64,000 nt of DNA from Saprospiraceae bacterium (GCA_020436935.1 JAGQWX010000004.1:53226-117225); one strand, 5' to 3'; positions 17,188 to 26,483 are shown, counted from the first letter of the stretch. Made by a program: numbers and translations. Notes: generated by a model from the letters alone, not told the origin.

Positions 17188-18456
17188 ATGCTACAAATTC
17201 CCGAATCTTCAAAAAAGAAGGTAGTCATCATTGGTGCCGGTTTCGGTGGCATGAAGCTGGCTCAAAAACTGGACAAAGATAAGTTTCAGGTTGTCCTCAT
17301 CGACAGAAACAATTACCATCAGTTTCAACCTTTGTTTTATCAGGTCGCCATGGCCGGATTGGAACCTTCGTCCATCTCTTTTCCACTCAGGAAGGCCTTT
17401 CAGAATACAAAAGACGTCATCATTCGAGTAGCAGAAGTACTGAATGTGGATATAGAACAAAAACTCATCACCACCAGTGAAGGTGAATGCAGTTATGACC
17501 TGCTGGTATTGGCAATGGGGGCTAAGACCAACTTCTACGGCAATCAAAAATTTGAAGAACACACTTACGGACTCAAAAGCTTGTCTGAAGCCTTGCTTCT
17601 GCGCAACGACCTGCTCAAGGACATGGAAGCGGCGCTTTTGGAGAAAGATTATGAAAAACGACAAGGATACATAGACATCACAATTGTTGGGGGAGGAGCC
17701 ACGGGCGTAGAAGTGGCTGGCGCATTGGCTGAACTCAAAAACTTCGTATTTCCAAAAGATTACCAGGAGCTGGATACCAAAGAAGTAGACATCTACCTCA
17801 TTCAGAGTGGTGGATTATTGCTTCAGGGAATGAGCAATAAGTCCTCGATGGCAGCTGAAGAATTCCTCACCAAAATGGGCGTCAAAATCATCAAAAACAC
17901 CAAAGTAGTCGACTTAGTCGATGACAAGGTTTTCCTGGCAAATGGAGAAACATTGTTGTCCAGAAAAGTCGTCTGGGCTGCAGGAATCACTTGCGCAAAG
18001 CTGAATGGTATCCCTGAGACATGTTATGTGCGCGGCAATAGGATCAAAGTAAACGACCATATGCAAATCATTGAAAATGAGGGTATTTATGTGATCGGAG
18101 ATCAAGCCTTGCTTTCAAATGAAAAGTACCCGGACGGTCATCCTCAGGTAGCGCAGGTAGCCATTCAAATGGGGCAACACCTTGCCAATCTTTTGAATGG
18201 AAAAAGCAATAAGTCTTTCCATTATAAAGACAGAGGCTCAATGGCTACGATTGGGAGAAATAAGGCTGTTGTAGATCTTCCAAATTTCCATTTCCAGGGA
18301 TTTTTTGCCTGGCTGGTCTGGCTTGTAGTCCACCTTTTTGCATTGATAGGTGTGAAAAATAAGATATTTGTACTCTTCAATTGGATCGTAAATTATCTGA
18401 CCTATGACCAGTCCTTGAGGCTGATCCTGAAGGCAGATGCAAAATCAAAAAGATAA
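17188..18456 (+). CDS. ndh: Type II NADH dehydrogenase (NDH-2)
   Basis: A 422-aa FAD enzyme oxidising NADH and reducing quinone at the inner membrane without proton pumping. The FAD-binding GAGFGG is near residues 16-21 and the NADH-binding VGGGATGVEVAG is in mid-protein. IYVIGDQAL marks the second FAD contact. The C-terminus is hydrophobic (FFAWLVWLVVHLFALIGV), forming the membrane anchor usual for the family. An in-frame TTG 33 bp upstream would lengthen it, but the ATG at 17188 gives a normal N-terminus. The gene is 8 bp ahead of a TRAP-type binding protein. Confidence 0.92.
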   Translation: MLQIPESSKKKVVIIGAGFGGMKLAQKLDKDKFQVVLIDRNNYHQFQPLFYQVAMAGLEPSSISFPLRKAFQNTKDVIIRVAEVLNVDIEQKLITTSEGECSYDLLVLAMGAKTNFYGNQKFEEHTYGLKSLSEALLLRNDLLKDMEAALLEKDYEKRQGYIDITIVGGGATGVEVAGALAELKNFVFPKDYQELDTKEVDIYLIQSGGLLLQGMSNKSSMAAEEFLTKMGVKIIKNTKVVDLVDDKVFLANGETLLSRKVVWAAGITCAKLNGIPETCYVRGNRIKVNDHMQIIENEGIYVIGDQALLSNEKYPDGHPQVAQVAIQMGQHLANLLNGKSNKSFHYKDRGSMATIGRNKAVVDLPNFHFQGFFAWLVWLVVHLFALIGVKNKIFVLFNWIVNYLTYDQSLRLILKADAKSKR

Positions 18457-18464
18457 ACCACATC

Positions 18465-19568
18465 ATGGGCATCAATAGGAAAGACTTCATCAAACATTTG
18501 GGTGTTGCGGCAGTTGGCGGCGCTATACTGACCTCTTGTAAAGATCAAAAGGATCAGGCGATCAATGAAGCATACGATACCAAAACCAGTTACACCTGGA
18601 AGATGGTGACGACCTGGCCGCCCAATTTTCCGGTAGTAGGGGAGGCATGTCACAAATTTGCCAGACAAGTCAACGAAATGTCGGCAGGTCAGTTTACCAT
18701 TAAGGTTTACGGTGGGGGAGAGCTCATACCTTCTTTGGAGGTATTTGATGCTGTGAGCAGTGGTGCTGCAGAGATAGGTCATGGGGCCAGTTATTACTGG
18801 GCCGGCAAAAGTCCTGCAACTCAGTTTTTCACATCTGTACCATTTGGTATGAATGCGCAACAAATGAATGCATGGCTATATTACGGTGGAGGACTTGAAC
18901 TGTGGAAAGAAGTGTATGCCAGGTTCGGTTTGTTGCCCATGCCGGGAGGCAATACAGGCGTACAGATGGGAGGGTGGTTCAACAGGGAAATCAATACTGT
19001 CGAAGACTTTAAAGGCCTCAAAATGAGGATTCCCGGCCTGGGAGGAAAGGTCCTTGAAAAACTGGGTGCAACAGTGGTCTTGTCTGCAGTCAGCGAAATA
19101 TACACCAATCTGGAACGAGGGGTAATCGATGCTACAGAATGGGTTGGCCCATACCACGATTACACCATGGGTTATTATGAAATAGCCAAGTATTACTATG
19201 CGCCGGGTTGGCACGAACCGGGCAGCAACCTTGAATTTATGTTCAACAAACGGGCATTTGAAGCCTTACCAAAGAACCTTCAAACCATATTGGAAGTCGC
19301 AACGGCACAATCCAATATGTATGTGCTCTCTGAATTTGAGGCAAAAAACAATGAGTATCTGCAAAAGATCATCGCAGACAAATCTACTGAGGTCAGGAAA
19401 TTTTCACCGGAAGTTTTAAAAGCCCTCAAGGAAAAAAGTATTGAAACTCTTGAAGCAATAGCGGACGGTGATGAGATGTCTGCAAAAGTGTATGATTCTT
19501 ATAAAAAATTCCAGACGTCCATCAACCAGTGGGCAGAATATTCGGAGAAGTTATATTATGAAATATAA
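18465..19568 (+). CDS. TRAP-type dicarboxylate/solute-binding lipoprotein (DctP-like)
   Basis: A 367-aa TRAP transporter solute-binding protein. The N-terminus MGINRKDFIKHLGV... ends in the lipobox LTSC with Cys25, so it should be membrane-anchored. DctP-family features include WPPNFPV, a Gly-rich hinge and the conserved Arg segment GLKMRIPGLGG, followed by GVIDATEWVGP. It resembles the mannitol/chloroaromatic-compound TRAP subgroup. TRAP systems need DctQ and DctM membrane proteins; neither is adjacent (the next gene is a convergent phosphodiesterase). It may serve permease genes elsewhere, or have another role. Confidence 0.88.
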   Translation: MGINRKDFIKHLGVAAVGGAILTSCKDQKDQAINEAYDTKTSYTWKMVTTWPPNFPVVGEACHKFARQVNEMSAGQFTIKVYGGGELIPSLEVFDAVSSGAAEIGHGASYYWAGKSPATQFFTSVPFGMNAQQMNAWLYYGGGLELWKEVYARFGLLPMPGGNTGVQMGGWFNREINTVEDFKGLKMRIPGLGGKVLEKLGATVVLSAVSEIYTNLERGVIDATEWVGPYHDYTMGYYEIAKYYYAPGWHEPGSNLEFMFNKRAFEALPKNLQTILEVATAQSNMYVLSEFEAKNNEYLQKIIADKSTEVRKFSPEVLKALKEKSIETLEAIADGDEMSAKVYDSYKKFQTSINQWAEYSEKLYYEI

Positions 19569-19667
19569 TCATATGTAATTTTAATCAGCTATAAATTCAA
19601 GAAGCTGTTGGGATTGAATGGGGCAATTCGGTCAATGCCATTTAACATAATATTAATTATAGGATAA

Positions 19668-20396
19668 TTATTTCGGAAATAAATACCGTACAGTTGTCGT
19701 CAAATTTCCTTCTTCATCATAGTTGATTCTACGATATGATGGTATGGAATGATCTACTTTAAAAGCTGCGGTGTCATCAGCTATTTGTACAAAACAAGAC
19801 GGCGTGATGAAGAGATGACAGTTTTTGTAAATGATCGATCGTTCCACATGATAATGCCCTGTGAAAACGTCAAATCTTATTCCGGGGAATTTTGACAGCA
19901 AATTCTTGAACCTTGAGATTTCCCTAAACGGATAATTGTTGTCTAAATGCGGTACCTGAGCCATCAGCGGCGGATGATGCATGAATATGGTAATGAAGTC
20001 CTTGTGCCAGTGCTGTAATTTATTTGCCAGCCACAACCATTGTTCATCACTCATAGCACCGGAAGCTGTATCGAGAAACAAAATGTCTTCGGATTCATAA
20101 TACATTTCATCCAATTTTGTCCCGGTCAATTGGTGGGAATACATGCTGGTCTGATCATGATTTCCACTGATAATGTTGAACTTATAATCTGTAGCTTTAA
20201 GTGTTGATATCACAAAATCATATACATTTTCCAGAGGATCCTGGAAGCACAAATCTCCTGAGATTACCAGGCGGTCTACCACCTCAGTTGCTTTTATTTC
20301 ATCAAGGACTTTAAGGAAATTGCCCGCAGTATCGATGCCGTTAGCTTGTTCGTGTTCCGACAGGATATGTAAATCTGTGATTTGAATGATGTTCAT
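19668..20396 (-). CDS. Metallophosphoesterase (cyclic-nucleotide phosphodiesterase-like)
   Basis: A 242-aa cytosolic calcineurin-like phosphoesterase resembling CpdA/class III cyclic-nucleotide phosphodiesterases. The metal motifs are complete: ITDLH (D8, H10), SGDLCFQD, SGNHDQT, MHHPP and GHYH. Substrate could be cAMP or another phosphodiester; the sequence alone does not decide. It is monocistronic and convergent with the TRAP binding protein, and diverges from the pterin gene across 96 bp. Confidence 0.85.
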   Translation of the reverse strand: MNIIQITDLHILSEHEQANGIDTAGNFLKVLDEIKATEVVDRLVISGDLCFQDPLENVYDFVISTLKATDYKFNIISGNHDQTSMYSHQLTGTKLDEMYYESEDILFLDTASGAMSDEQWLWLANKLQHWHKDFITIFMHHPPLMAQVPHLDNNYPFREISRFKNLLSKFPGIRFDVFTGHYHVERSIIYKNCHLFITPSCFVQIADDTAAFKVDHSIPSYRRINYDEEGNLTTTVRYLFPK

Positions 20397-20492
20397 ATGG
20401 CAGATTCCAATAGTATTAGGAAATGTTTAGGGCTAAAATACATCTCAAAAGTCAAGGATAAGTATTAATTTTGCGGCAAAATTAAAAAAAGA

Positions 20493-20909
20493 ATGCCATT
20501 GGTTTACCTTACCCGGGTTGAACGTTTTAATGCAGCGCACAAGTTGTGGGTAGAAGATTGGTCTGAAGAAGAGAACTTTGCAACTTTTGGTAAGTGTGCA
20601 AATAAGAATTGGCATGGGCACAACTACGTGCTCCACATCACTGTCAAAGGAAATCCTGATCCGGTAATGGGCTTTGTAATTGATGCAAAAAAGTTATCTT
20701 CGATCATCAAAGAAACCATCACAGACAAGCTGGATCATTGCAATCTGAATCTTGATGTTGATTTTATTCCAAAAGGAATGCAGGCCACAACCGAAAACCT
20801 CTGTATCCTCATTTGGCAACAACTCGAACCAAAATTGGAAAACTGCCAGCTACACTGTGTCAAACTGATTGAAACAGAAAACATTTACGCAGAATACTAT
20901 GGCGAATAA
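20493..20909 (+). CDS. 6-pyruvoyl-tetrahydropterin synthase / QueD family
   Basis: A 138-aa protein of the PTPS/6-carboxytetrahydropterin synthase fold. Zinc ligands are H16, H41 and H43 (NAAH, HGHNY) and the catalytic Cys is C35 ([11 protein letters not shown]). The spacing C-x5-HGHNY is closer to the PTPS form than to the short E. coli QueD motif, so a biopterin-type role or queuosine synthesis are both possible. It overlaps folE by 11 bp, and FolE makes the dihydroneopterin triphosphate substrate. A TAATTTTG box (20466-20473) upstream is a possible promoter -7 element without a clear -33 partner. Confidence 0.9.
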   Translation: MPLVYLTRVERFNAAHKLWVEDWSEEENFATFGKCANKNWHGHNYVLHITVKGNPDPVMGFVIDAKKLSSIIKETITDKLDHCNLNLDVDFIPKGMQATTENLCILIWQQLEPKLENCQLHCVKLIETENIYAEYYGE

Positions 20910-21501
20910 TTACAGCAAGGAGGAATCCTACAATGGCGAAGTAACAGAGATTTTAAGGGAAGGGTACACTACCCTACTTGCTCAACTTGGTGAAGATCCG
21001 GGTCGTGAAGGCCTTGTGAAAACTCCTGAGCGGGCTGCCAAAGCCATGCAATACCTAACCAGTGGATACGAACTCGATCCTGTCGCAGTGCTGAACTCTG
21101 CATTGTTCAAAGAAGATTACAACGAGATGGTCATTGTAAAGGACATCGAAATGTATTCTTTGTGCGAACACCATTTGCTGCCTTTTTTTGGTAAGGCACA
21201 TGTGGCATACATCCCCAACGGTTATGTAGTTGGGCTAAGTAAAATTCCCCGTATCGTGGACATTTTCTCCAGAAGATTACAAGTCCAGGAAAGACTTACC
21301 CACGAAATCGTAGAAGCCATTTGGGAAACCCTTAAGCCCCATGGTGTAGCCGTAGTCATTGAGGCTTCACACATGTGCATGATGATGCGGGGAGTACAAA
21401 AACAAAACTCGGTCACCACAACATCCGCATTCAAAGGCGAGTTCAAAAATGTAGAGACCAGAACCGAATTTTTAAATCTCATCGGTGCAAAACTACACTA
21501 A
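20899..21501 (+). CDS. folE: GTP cyclohydrolase I FolE
   Basis: Converts GTP to 7,8-dihydroneopterin triphosphate, the first step of folate and pterin synthesis. At 200 aa it has the zinc ligands C89 and H92 ([10 protein letters not shown]) and C160 (SHMCMMMRG), and the [16 protein letters not shown] region. I chose ATG 20899, which overlaps the preceding pterin gene by 11 bp; another ATG 30 bp upstream would add a tail read through that gene. This tight overlap links FolE flux to the PTPS/QueD partner. Confidence 0.96.
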   Translation: MANNYSKEESYNGEVTEILREGYTTLLAQLGEDPGREGLVKTPERAAKAMQYLTSGYELDPVAVLNSALFKEDYNEMVIVKDIEMYSLCEHHLLPFFGKAHVAYIPNGYVVGLSKIPRIVDIFSRRLQVQERLTHEIVEAIWETLKPHGVAVVIEASHMCMMMRGVQKQNSVTTTSAFKGEFKNVETRTEFLNLIGAKLH

Positions 21502-21541
21502 AACAAACATTTTCAACAACTTATAATACGAAGTTTAAATC

Positions 21542-22423
21542 ATGAAAGCATTGGTTTTTCCCGGTCAGGGAGCACAGTTTCAAGGAATGGGTAAGGACAT
21601 ATTTGAGTCCAGCAAAGCTGCAAAAGGCGTATTTACACAAGCCGACGACATCCTTGGATATAAACTTTCAGAAGTAATGTTTGAAGGAACAGAGGAAGAC
21701 CTGAAAGAAACCAAAATCACTCAGCCTGCCTTGTTTGTCCATAGTATAGCCAAACTGAAAGCTTCTCCCGAAATCATCGGAGTTGGTGGAGTTGCAGGAC
21801 ATTCTTTGGGCGAATTCTCAGCTCTGGTGGCCTCTGAAGCCATGAGCTTTGAAGAAGGCCTCCAACTCGTATACGAAAGAGCCATGGCCATGCAGGATGC
21901 CTGTGAACTCAATCCCGGTACTATGGCTGCGGTCCTTGGACTGGAAGATGCTGTTGTTGAAGAAATTTGTGCTTCCATAACAGCAGGCATTGTTGTAGCT
22001 GCAAACTACAATTGTCCCGGACAGTTGGTCATCAGTGGAAGTATTGAGGGAATCGATGCCGCCATCGAAAAACTCAAAGAAGCCGGAGCCAAAAGAGCCC
22101 TCAAATTGCCGGTAAGTGGTGCTTTTCACTCACCATTGATGGACAGCGCCAAAGAGCGACTGGCAGAAGCCATCAAAAACGCTTCAATACAGACTCCTAA
22201 ATATCCTGTATATCAAAATGTTGTGGCCAGTGCTGTAACTGATCCTGCAGCCATCAAAGCCAACCTCATCGATCAGTTGACAGGCTCTGTACGATGGACA
22301 CAAAGCGTACAGCAAATGTTGGCTGACGGCATCACTGAGTTTGTAGAAGTGGGAGGAAATGGCAAAGTGCTTTCAGGTTTGATCGGTAAAATCGACAGAA
22401 ACGCTTTGACAAGTTCTATCTGA
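21542..22423 (+). CDS. fabD: Malonyl-CoA:ACP S-malonyltransferase FabD
   Basis: Loads malonate onto acyl carrier protein for fatty acid synthesis. The N-terminal GQGAQ (8-12), nucleophile Ser88 in GHSLGE, and the catalytic His in GAFHSPLM are present; the length of 293 aa is normal. No other fab gene is nearby. It lies 40 bp downstream of folE and may be cotranscribed. Confidence 0.96.
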   Translation: MKALVFPGQGAQFQGMGKDIFESSKAAKGVFTQADDILGYKLSEVMFEGTEEDLKETKITQPALFVHSIAKLKASPEIIGVGGVAGHSLGEFSALVASEAMSFEEGLQLVYERAMAMQDACELNPGTMAAVLGLEDAVVEEICASITAGIVVAANYNCPGQLVISGSIEGIDAAIEKLKEAGAKRALKLPVSGAFHSPLMDSAKERLAEAIKNASIQTPKYPVYQNVVASAVTDPAAIKANLIDQLTGSVRWTQSVQQMLADGITEFVEVGGNGKVLSGLIGKIDRNALTSSI

Positions 22424-22672
22424 TTTATATCTCATTTCTGATGAACAGTACTAAAGTTTGGCAACTGACTCCGTTATTGGCAGCGAGTTGTATGACGAAA
22501 TTTGGAAGAAATTTTCAGAATCCAGGATTTGAAAAGTGAGCTTGAAGTATTTGATAATCCTGACTGAAATACGGAATCATTGCTGCATCTCCAGGACTTA
22601 TTTTGAAATGTACAGTTCCCTTGGTTGAGCACTACCGAAGTATAAGGCTTCAATAAATTTACAGAGGTAAAA

Positions 22673-22701
22673 TGGTCAAATCTATTTCCGATTAGCATAT
22701 A
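22673..22701. mobile_element. Single-ended remnant of the MITE-like family
   Basis: TGGTCAAATCTATTTCCGA at this site is identical to the right terminal repeat of copy 1 (13516-13534), and the following bases remain similar. No matching left end is found in the 250 bp upstream, so this is a decayed or truncated copy. It runs right up to the TTG start of the next gene. The rest of 22424-22672 holds nothing I recognise. Confidence 0.55.
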
Positions 22702-22702
22702 T

Positions 22703-23287
22703 TTGAGCCAATTACTAAATAGAATAAATTTGGATTACGGGCTCGAAAAAGGTAAGTTGCTGATATCAGAACCATTTATGCAAGATGTCAATTTCAAAAA
22801 GACGGTGGTTTTGGTTTGTGATTACAGAGAGGAAGATGGAACGGTTGGTTTTGTATTGAACAAACAAACCAATCTGAACATCAACGATTTGCTCTTTGAT
22901 TTTCCCGAGTTTGAATCCAGGGTTTATTATGGAGGTCCTGTCGGTGTTGATACCATACATTATATTCATTGTAAGGGCGATATCATAGACGACTCGCGGG
23001 TTATCATTCCCGGACTTTTCTGGGGAGGCAGTTTTGAAAAAATCAAGTTTTTGATCACAGCAGAATTGCTGAAGCCGGGCGATATAAAGTTTTTTATAGG
23101 CTACTCAGGTTGGTCACCCGGACAATTGGAAGAAGAAATGGATGAAAAATCATGGATCCTTGGAGACATGGATAAAAACTACGCCTTCTCCAATAAAATT
23201 CCTGATATGTGGCACCACGTACTCAACAGCAAAGGAGACAACTACAAGGTGATTGCAGATATGTCAGATTCCTTCAGCCTTAATTAA
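22703..23287 (+). CDS. YqgE/AlgH family protein
   Basis: A 194-aa protein of the UPF0301 (YqgE/AlgH) family, with KGKLLISEPFM, FKKTVVLVCDY, GFVLNKQTN and YYGGPVG motifs. Molecular function is unsettled; AlgH is linked to alginate regulation in Pseudomonas. No ATG is available before the conserved start, so TTG at 22703 is the likely initiator; the frame is open upstream only to 22670. A remnant of a repeat element abuts this start. The next gene follows 14 bp later. Confidence 0.88.
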   Translation: MSQLLNRINLDYGLEKGKLLISEPFMQDVNFKKTVVLVCDYREEDGTVGFVLNKQTNLNINDLLFDFPEFESRVYYGGPVGVDTIHYIHCKGDIIDDSRVIIPGLFWGGSFEKIKFLITAELLKPGDIKFFIGYSGWSPGQLEEEMDEKSWILGDMDKNYAFSNKIPDMWHHVLNSKGDNYKVIADMSDSFSLN

Positions 23288-23301
23288 GAGAAAAATTTAC
23301 A

Positions 23302-25206
23302 ATGGTTTATGTTAATGGCGTTGCCTTACATTTTGGAGACAGGACTTTGCTCCAGGGAGTAAGTTTTTTATTGAACGATCGCGACCGCATCGGCCTTGTT
23401 GGCAGAAATGGAGCGGGCAAATCTACTTTGCTCAAAATCATTTCAGGACAACTGAGCCCTGATGAGGGAGAGGTGCAGTTTCCCAAACAATTCACCATAG
23501 GATATCTGAAACAGGACCTCGAATTTGTCGACAACCTTCCTGTCATTGATGAGGTCAAAAAGTGTTTTGTTGAATACAACAAGCTCAATGATGAACTCAA
23601 TGCCCTCAATGAAACACTGGCTACACGGGAGGATTACGAATCAGAGGCCTACCATGATCTACTGGTGAGGATGGCCGAGATCAATGACAGGATCCACATG
23701 ATATCACCGGGCAATCTCGATGCAGAAATCGAGAAGGTGATGAAAGGTCTGGGCTTTAAAGTCGAAAACTTCTCCAAGAGAATGAAGGAGTTTTCCGGAG
23801 GCTGGCAAATGCGTGTCGAACTGGCAAAGTTGTTGTTGACCAAGCCGGGATTGCTCATGCTGGACGAACCTACCAACCACCTTGACATCGAGTCGATCAT
23901 TTGGCTGGAAAACTATTTGAAGACGTATCCGGGTATTGTGGTCATCATCTCTCACGATAAGAGATTTCTCAATAATTCGTGCAATAAAATCATTGAACTG
24001 GAGCTGGGTAAAGCAAGCGTTTACAGTGGCAACTATGACTTCTATCTGAAGGAAAAAGCCATCAACAAAGAAATCAAAATGGCTGCTTTTGCCAACCAGC
24101 AAAAAATGCTGTCCCAAAAGGAAAAGACCATTTCGAGATTTATGGCGAAAGCCACCAAAACTTCGATGGCTCAATCCATGCAGAAGCAACTGGACAAGAT
24201 AGAACGCATTGAAGTTCCTGAAGAAGATACCGAGGTTTTCAATATCAAATTCCCCAAGGCTCCCCATTCAGGAAGGATCGTTCTGGAATCTGTATCTGTT
24301 GGTAAATCATTTGGCCCGCTCGATGTCCTCAAGGACATCAACTTCACGCTGGAAAAAGGCCAGAAAATTGCCTTTGTGGGTAAAAATGGAATGGGCAAAA
24401 CCACCATGTCAAGAATCATGGTAGGCCAGCTCTCCCCTACTTCGGGCAATGTCAACTACGGCGCGAATGTGCAGATTTCTTACTATGCACAAAATCAGGC
24501 CGAGCTACTGGAACACAACAAAACCGTGCTGCAGGTCATGGAAGACAATGCACCTGCCGATCAACGCACCAAAATCAGAACCATTCTGGGATCATTTTTA
24601 TTCAGCGGCGACGATGCTGAGAAAAAGGTTTCTGTGCTTTCTGGAGGAGAAAGGGCAAGGTTGGCTATGGCATGTATGGTGATGAAACCAGGTAATCTTC
24701 TTGTACTTGACGAACCTACCAACCACCTCGACATTCTGTCAAAGGAAATACTGCAGGATGCCATCAAGACTTATGATGGCACTTTGGTAATTGTAAGCCA
24801 CGACAGGGAATTTTTGGAAGGTCTGACAGAGAAGGTTTTTGAATTTCACGAAAACGGCATCACAGAATATCTAGGAGACATTAACTACTTCCTGGGCAAG
24901 AAAAACTTTGATGATGTCCGACAGATCGATACAAAAAATGAAAATGCCGGGCAGAATAATACACAAGCTAATGCCAAAGCCCTGGATCAAAATGAGATCA
25001 AACAGCTCAAAAGAAAGATCCAGTACGTGGAGCGGGATATAGAAAAAGTGGAATCTGAAATTGCCTCACTTTCAGAAAAACTTGCTGATCCGGATTTTTA
25101 TCAAAGCAAAGACTTTGTTCCCAGCTCGAATAAGCTAAAAGAATTGCAACAGAAAAACGAACAACTGATGATGCAATGGGAAGAACTGGTGGCTGAACTG
25201 GGATAA
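23302..25206 (+). CDS. ABC-F family ATPase (Uup-like)
   Basis: A 634-aa cytosolic protein with two ABC domains and no membrane segment. First Walker A GRNGAGKST (34-42), with signature FSGGW and LMLDEPTNHLD; second Walker A GKNGMGKTT (about 361-369), with LSGGERARLAM and LLVLDEPTNHLD. A linker (about 240-310) joins them. The C-terminal ~75 residues form a coiled coil (from KALDQNEIKQLKRKI), as in Uup. ABC-F proteins act on the ribosome or on DNA-linked processes. It ends 3 bp from the convergent pyrF stop. Confidence 0.93.
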   Translation: MVYVNGVALHFGDRTLLQGVSFLLNDRDRIGLVGRNGAGKSTLLKIISGQLSPDEGEVQFPKQFTIGYLKQDLEFVDNLPVIDEVKKCFVEYNKLNDELNALNETLATREDYESEAYHDLLVRMAEINDRIHMISPGNLDAEIEKVMKGLGFKVENFSKRMKEFSGGWQMRVELAKLLLTKPGLLMLDEPTNHLDIESIIWLENYLKTYPGIVVIISHDKRFLNNSCNKIIELELGKASVYSGNYDFYLKEKAINKEIKMAAFANQQKMLSQKEKTISRFMAKATKTSMAQSMQKQLDKIERIEVPEEDTEVFNIKFPKAPHSGRIVLESVSVGKSFGPLDVLKDINFTLEKGQKIAFVGKNGMGKTTMSRIMVGQLSPTSGNVNYGANVQISYYAQNQAELLEHNKTVLQVMEDNAPADQRTKIRTILGSFLFSGDDAEKKVSVLSGGERARLAMACMVMKPGNLLVLDEPTNHLDILSKEILQDAIKTYDGTLVIVSHDREFLEGLTEKVFEFHENGITEYLGDINYFLGKKNFDDVRQIDTKNENAGQNNTQANAKALDQNEIKQLKRKIQYVERDIEKVESEIASLSEKLADPDFYQSKDFVPSSNKLKELQQKNEQLMMQWEELVAELG

Positions 25207-25209
25207 AAC

Positions 25210-26016
25210 TTAATCTTCGAATAAGGCAGACATGTCCTTATTCAATTTTAAGCACTCCTTCTCGGCCTCTGATGTAAAGTCTTCACCATCAGAAGCATAT
25301 AAAATTGATCTTGAAGCATTGATCAATACACCGCCCATATCATTCGCTCCATGTCTGATGACTGTGGCTGCATCCCCACCCTGGGCACCAACCCCGGGTA
25401 CAAGGAAAAAATGATCAGGTACCAAAGACCTCACATGACTAAGCTCTTCACCGTGGGTCGCGCCGACCACATACATCATATTGTCGGCATTTCCCCAGGA
25501 CTGAGACTTCCTGAGAACGTTCTCGTATAACATGCCATCTGAAGTCGCAATGCGTTGAAAATCAGCGGATCCCTTATTTGAGGTTAATCCCAGGAGTATG
25601 ACCCACTTGTTGTCAAATTCCAGAAAAGGTTTGACGGAATCTTCTCCCATATACGGAGCTACGGTGACAGCATCAAAATCAAAGTGTTCGAAAAAGGCTT
25701 TGGCATACATTTTTGAGGTATTGCCGATATCTCCCCTCTTGGCGTCGGCAATGGTGAATATGTGCTTGGGGATGTGATCCATTACTTCAGCAAGCATGTC
25801 CCATCCTGCGGGCCCAAATGCTTCAAAAAATGCCAGATTGGGCTTATAGGCCACGCAGTGCTCTTGTGTCACATCTATGATGGCCTTGCAAAACTCTACC
25901 AGACCTTTATGGTCTCTTGAAATATGCTTTGGAAATTTCGTTGGATCGGGATCTAAGCCCACACACAAAGCAGATTTTTTCTCACGCATCGCTGCGTACA
26001 AATCCATTCTATTCAT
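25210..26016 (-). CDS. pyrF: Orotidine 5'-phosphate decarboxylase PyrF (type 2)
   Basis: Last step of UMP synthesis. The catalytic array is D91, K93 and D96 in IADAKRGDIGNT. The early LCVGLDPDP motif is typical of the longer type 2 enzymes. I set the start at the ATG giving MNRMDLYAAM (268 aa); the frame stays open for 42 more codons, but that part overlaps the NifU-like gene on the same strand and is not conserved-looking. It lies 5 bp after the NifU-like gene, likely one operon. Confidence 0.95.
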   Translation of the reverse strand: MNRMDLYAAMREKKSALCVGLDPDPTKFPKHISRDHKGLVEFCKAIIDVTQEHCVAYKPNLAFFEAFGPAGWDMLAEVMDHIPKHIFTIADAKRGDIGNTSKMYAKAFFEHFDFDAVTVAPYMGEDSVKPFLEFDNKWVILLGLTSNKGSADFQRIATSDGMLYENVLRKSQSWGNADNMMYVVGATHGEELSHVRSLVPDHFFLVPGVGAQGGDAATVIRHGANDMGGVLINASRSILYASDGEDFTSEAEKECLKLNKDMSALFED

Positions 26017-26021
26017 ACCTT

Positions 26022-26276
26022 CTAGAATCCGTTGACAGCGACAATAGAAGATACTTCGGGCACCTTGGATTTGATGGCTTGTTCTACTCCGGCACGCATC
26101 GTCATGGCAGACATCGAACAAAATTCGCAATTGCCCAGCCACTTTATCTTTACCTGCATGTCAGGTGTGATGTCAACGATCTCTATGTTTCCTTCATCTA
26201 CTGCCAGGTGAGGCCTGATGTCATCCAACGCCTTATTCACCTTTTCAAACCAAATATCCCTTTCTGTTTCGGTCAT
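26022..26276 (-). CDS. NifU C-terminal domain protein (Fe-S carrier)
   Basis: An 84-aa stand-alone NifU-like domain, with the cluster-binding pair C50 and C53 (GNCEFCSMS). Such proteins carry [4Fe-4S] clusters to apo-targets. It probably forms an operon with pyrF (5-bp gap); there is no known pathway link. About 30 bp upstream of its start lies the left end of a MITE-like element. Confidence 0.9.
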   Translation of the reverse strand: MTETERDIWFEKVNKALDDIRPHLAVDEGNIEIVDITPDMQVKIKWLGNCEFCSMSAMTMRAGVEQAIKSKVPEVSSIVAVNGF

Positions 26277-26307
26277 TTTTTATCCTTAAATGTGGTGCAA
26301 ATCTAAC

Positions 26308-26483
26308 TATACTAGTTGGAATATAGAATGAGTATTTATTTTGAGAGGATAAAAGTTTAAAAGTCAAAGCAGAAAATACAGACGGAATGGGTATTCCGTC
26401 GTCTCGCCTTCCGACGAGACTAACGAAGAATTTTAGACTTTTAGCCTCAAAATTGTAGTCAATTCAATATACCAACTAGTATA
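26308..26483. mobile_element. MITE-like element, copy 3 (176 bp)
   Basis: The terminal repeats TATACTAGTTGGAATATAGA (from 26308) and the complement ending TATACCAACTAGTATA (to 26483) match over about 22 bp with two mismatches. Inside, GACGGAAT-GGGT-ATTCCGTC (26381-26400) is an 8-bp stem whose loop GGGT equals that of copy 1, with a G-C pair replaced by A-T. A second stem, GTCTCG and CGAGAC, follows (26401-26420). The words GCAGAAAA and TAACGAAGA link it to copies 1 and 2. It lies between the NifU-like gene and the alpha-2-macroglobulin. Confidence 0.75.

Noticed and set aside
22474-22698. Possible 74-codon minus-strand gene
   Set aside because: No recognisable domain; it overlaps the repeat-element remnant and its end lies in unstructured spacer. 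Chance open frame is the simpler reading.
26017-26142. N-terminal extension of PyrF
   Set aside because: The open frame continues upstream but runs through the NifU-like gene on the same strand and has no conserved character; the ATG at 26016 gives a normal enzyme.
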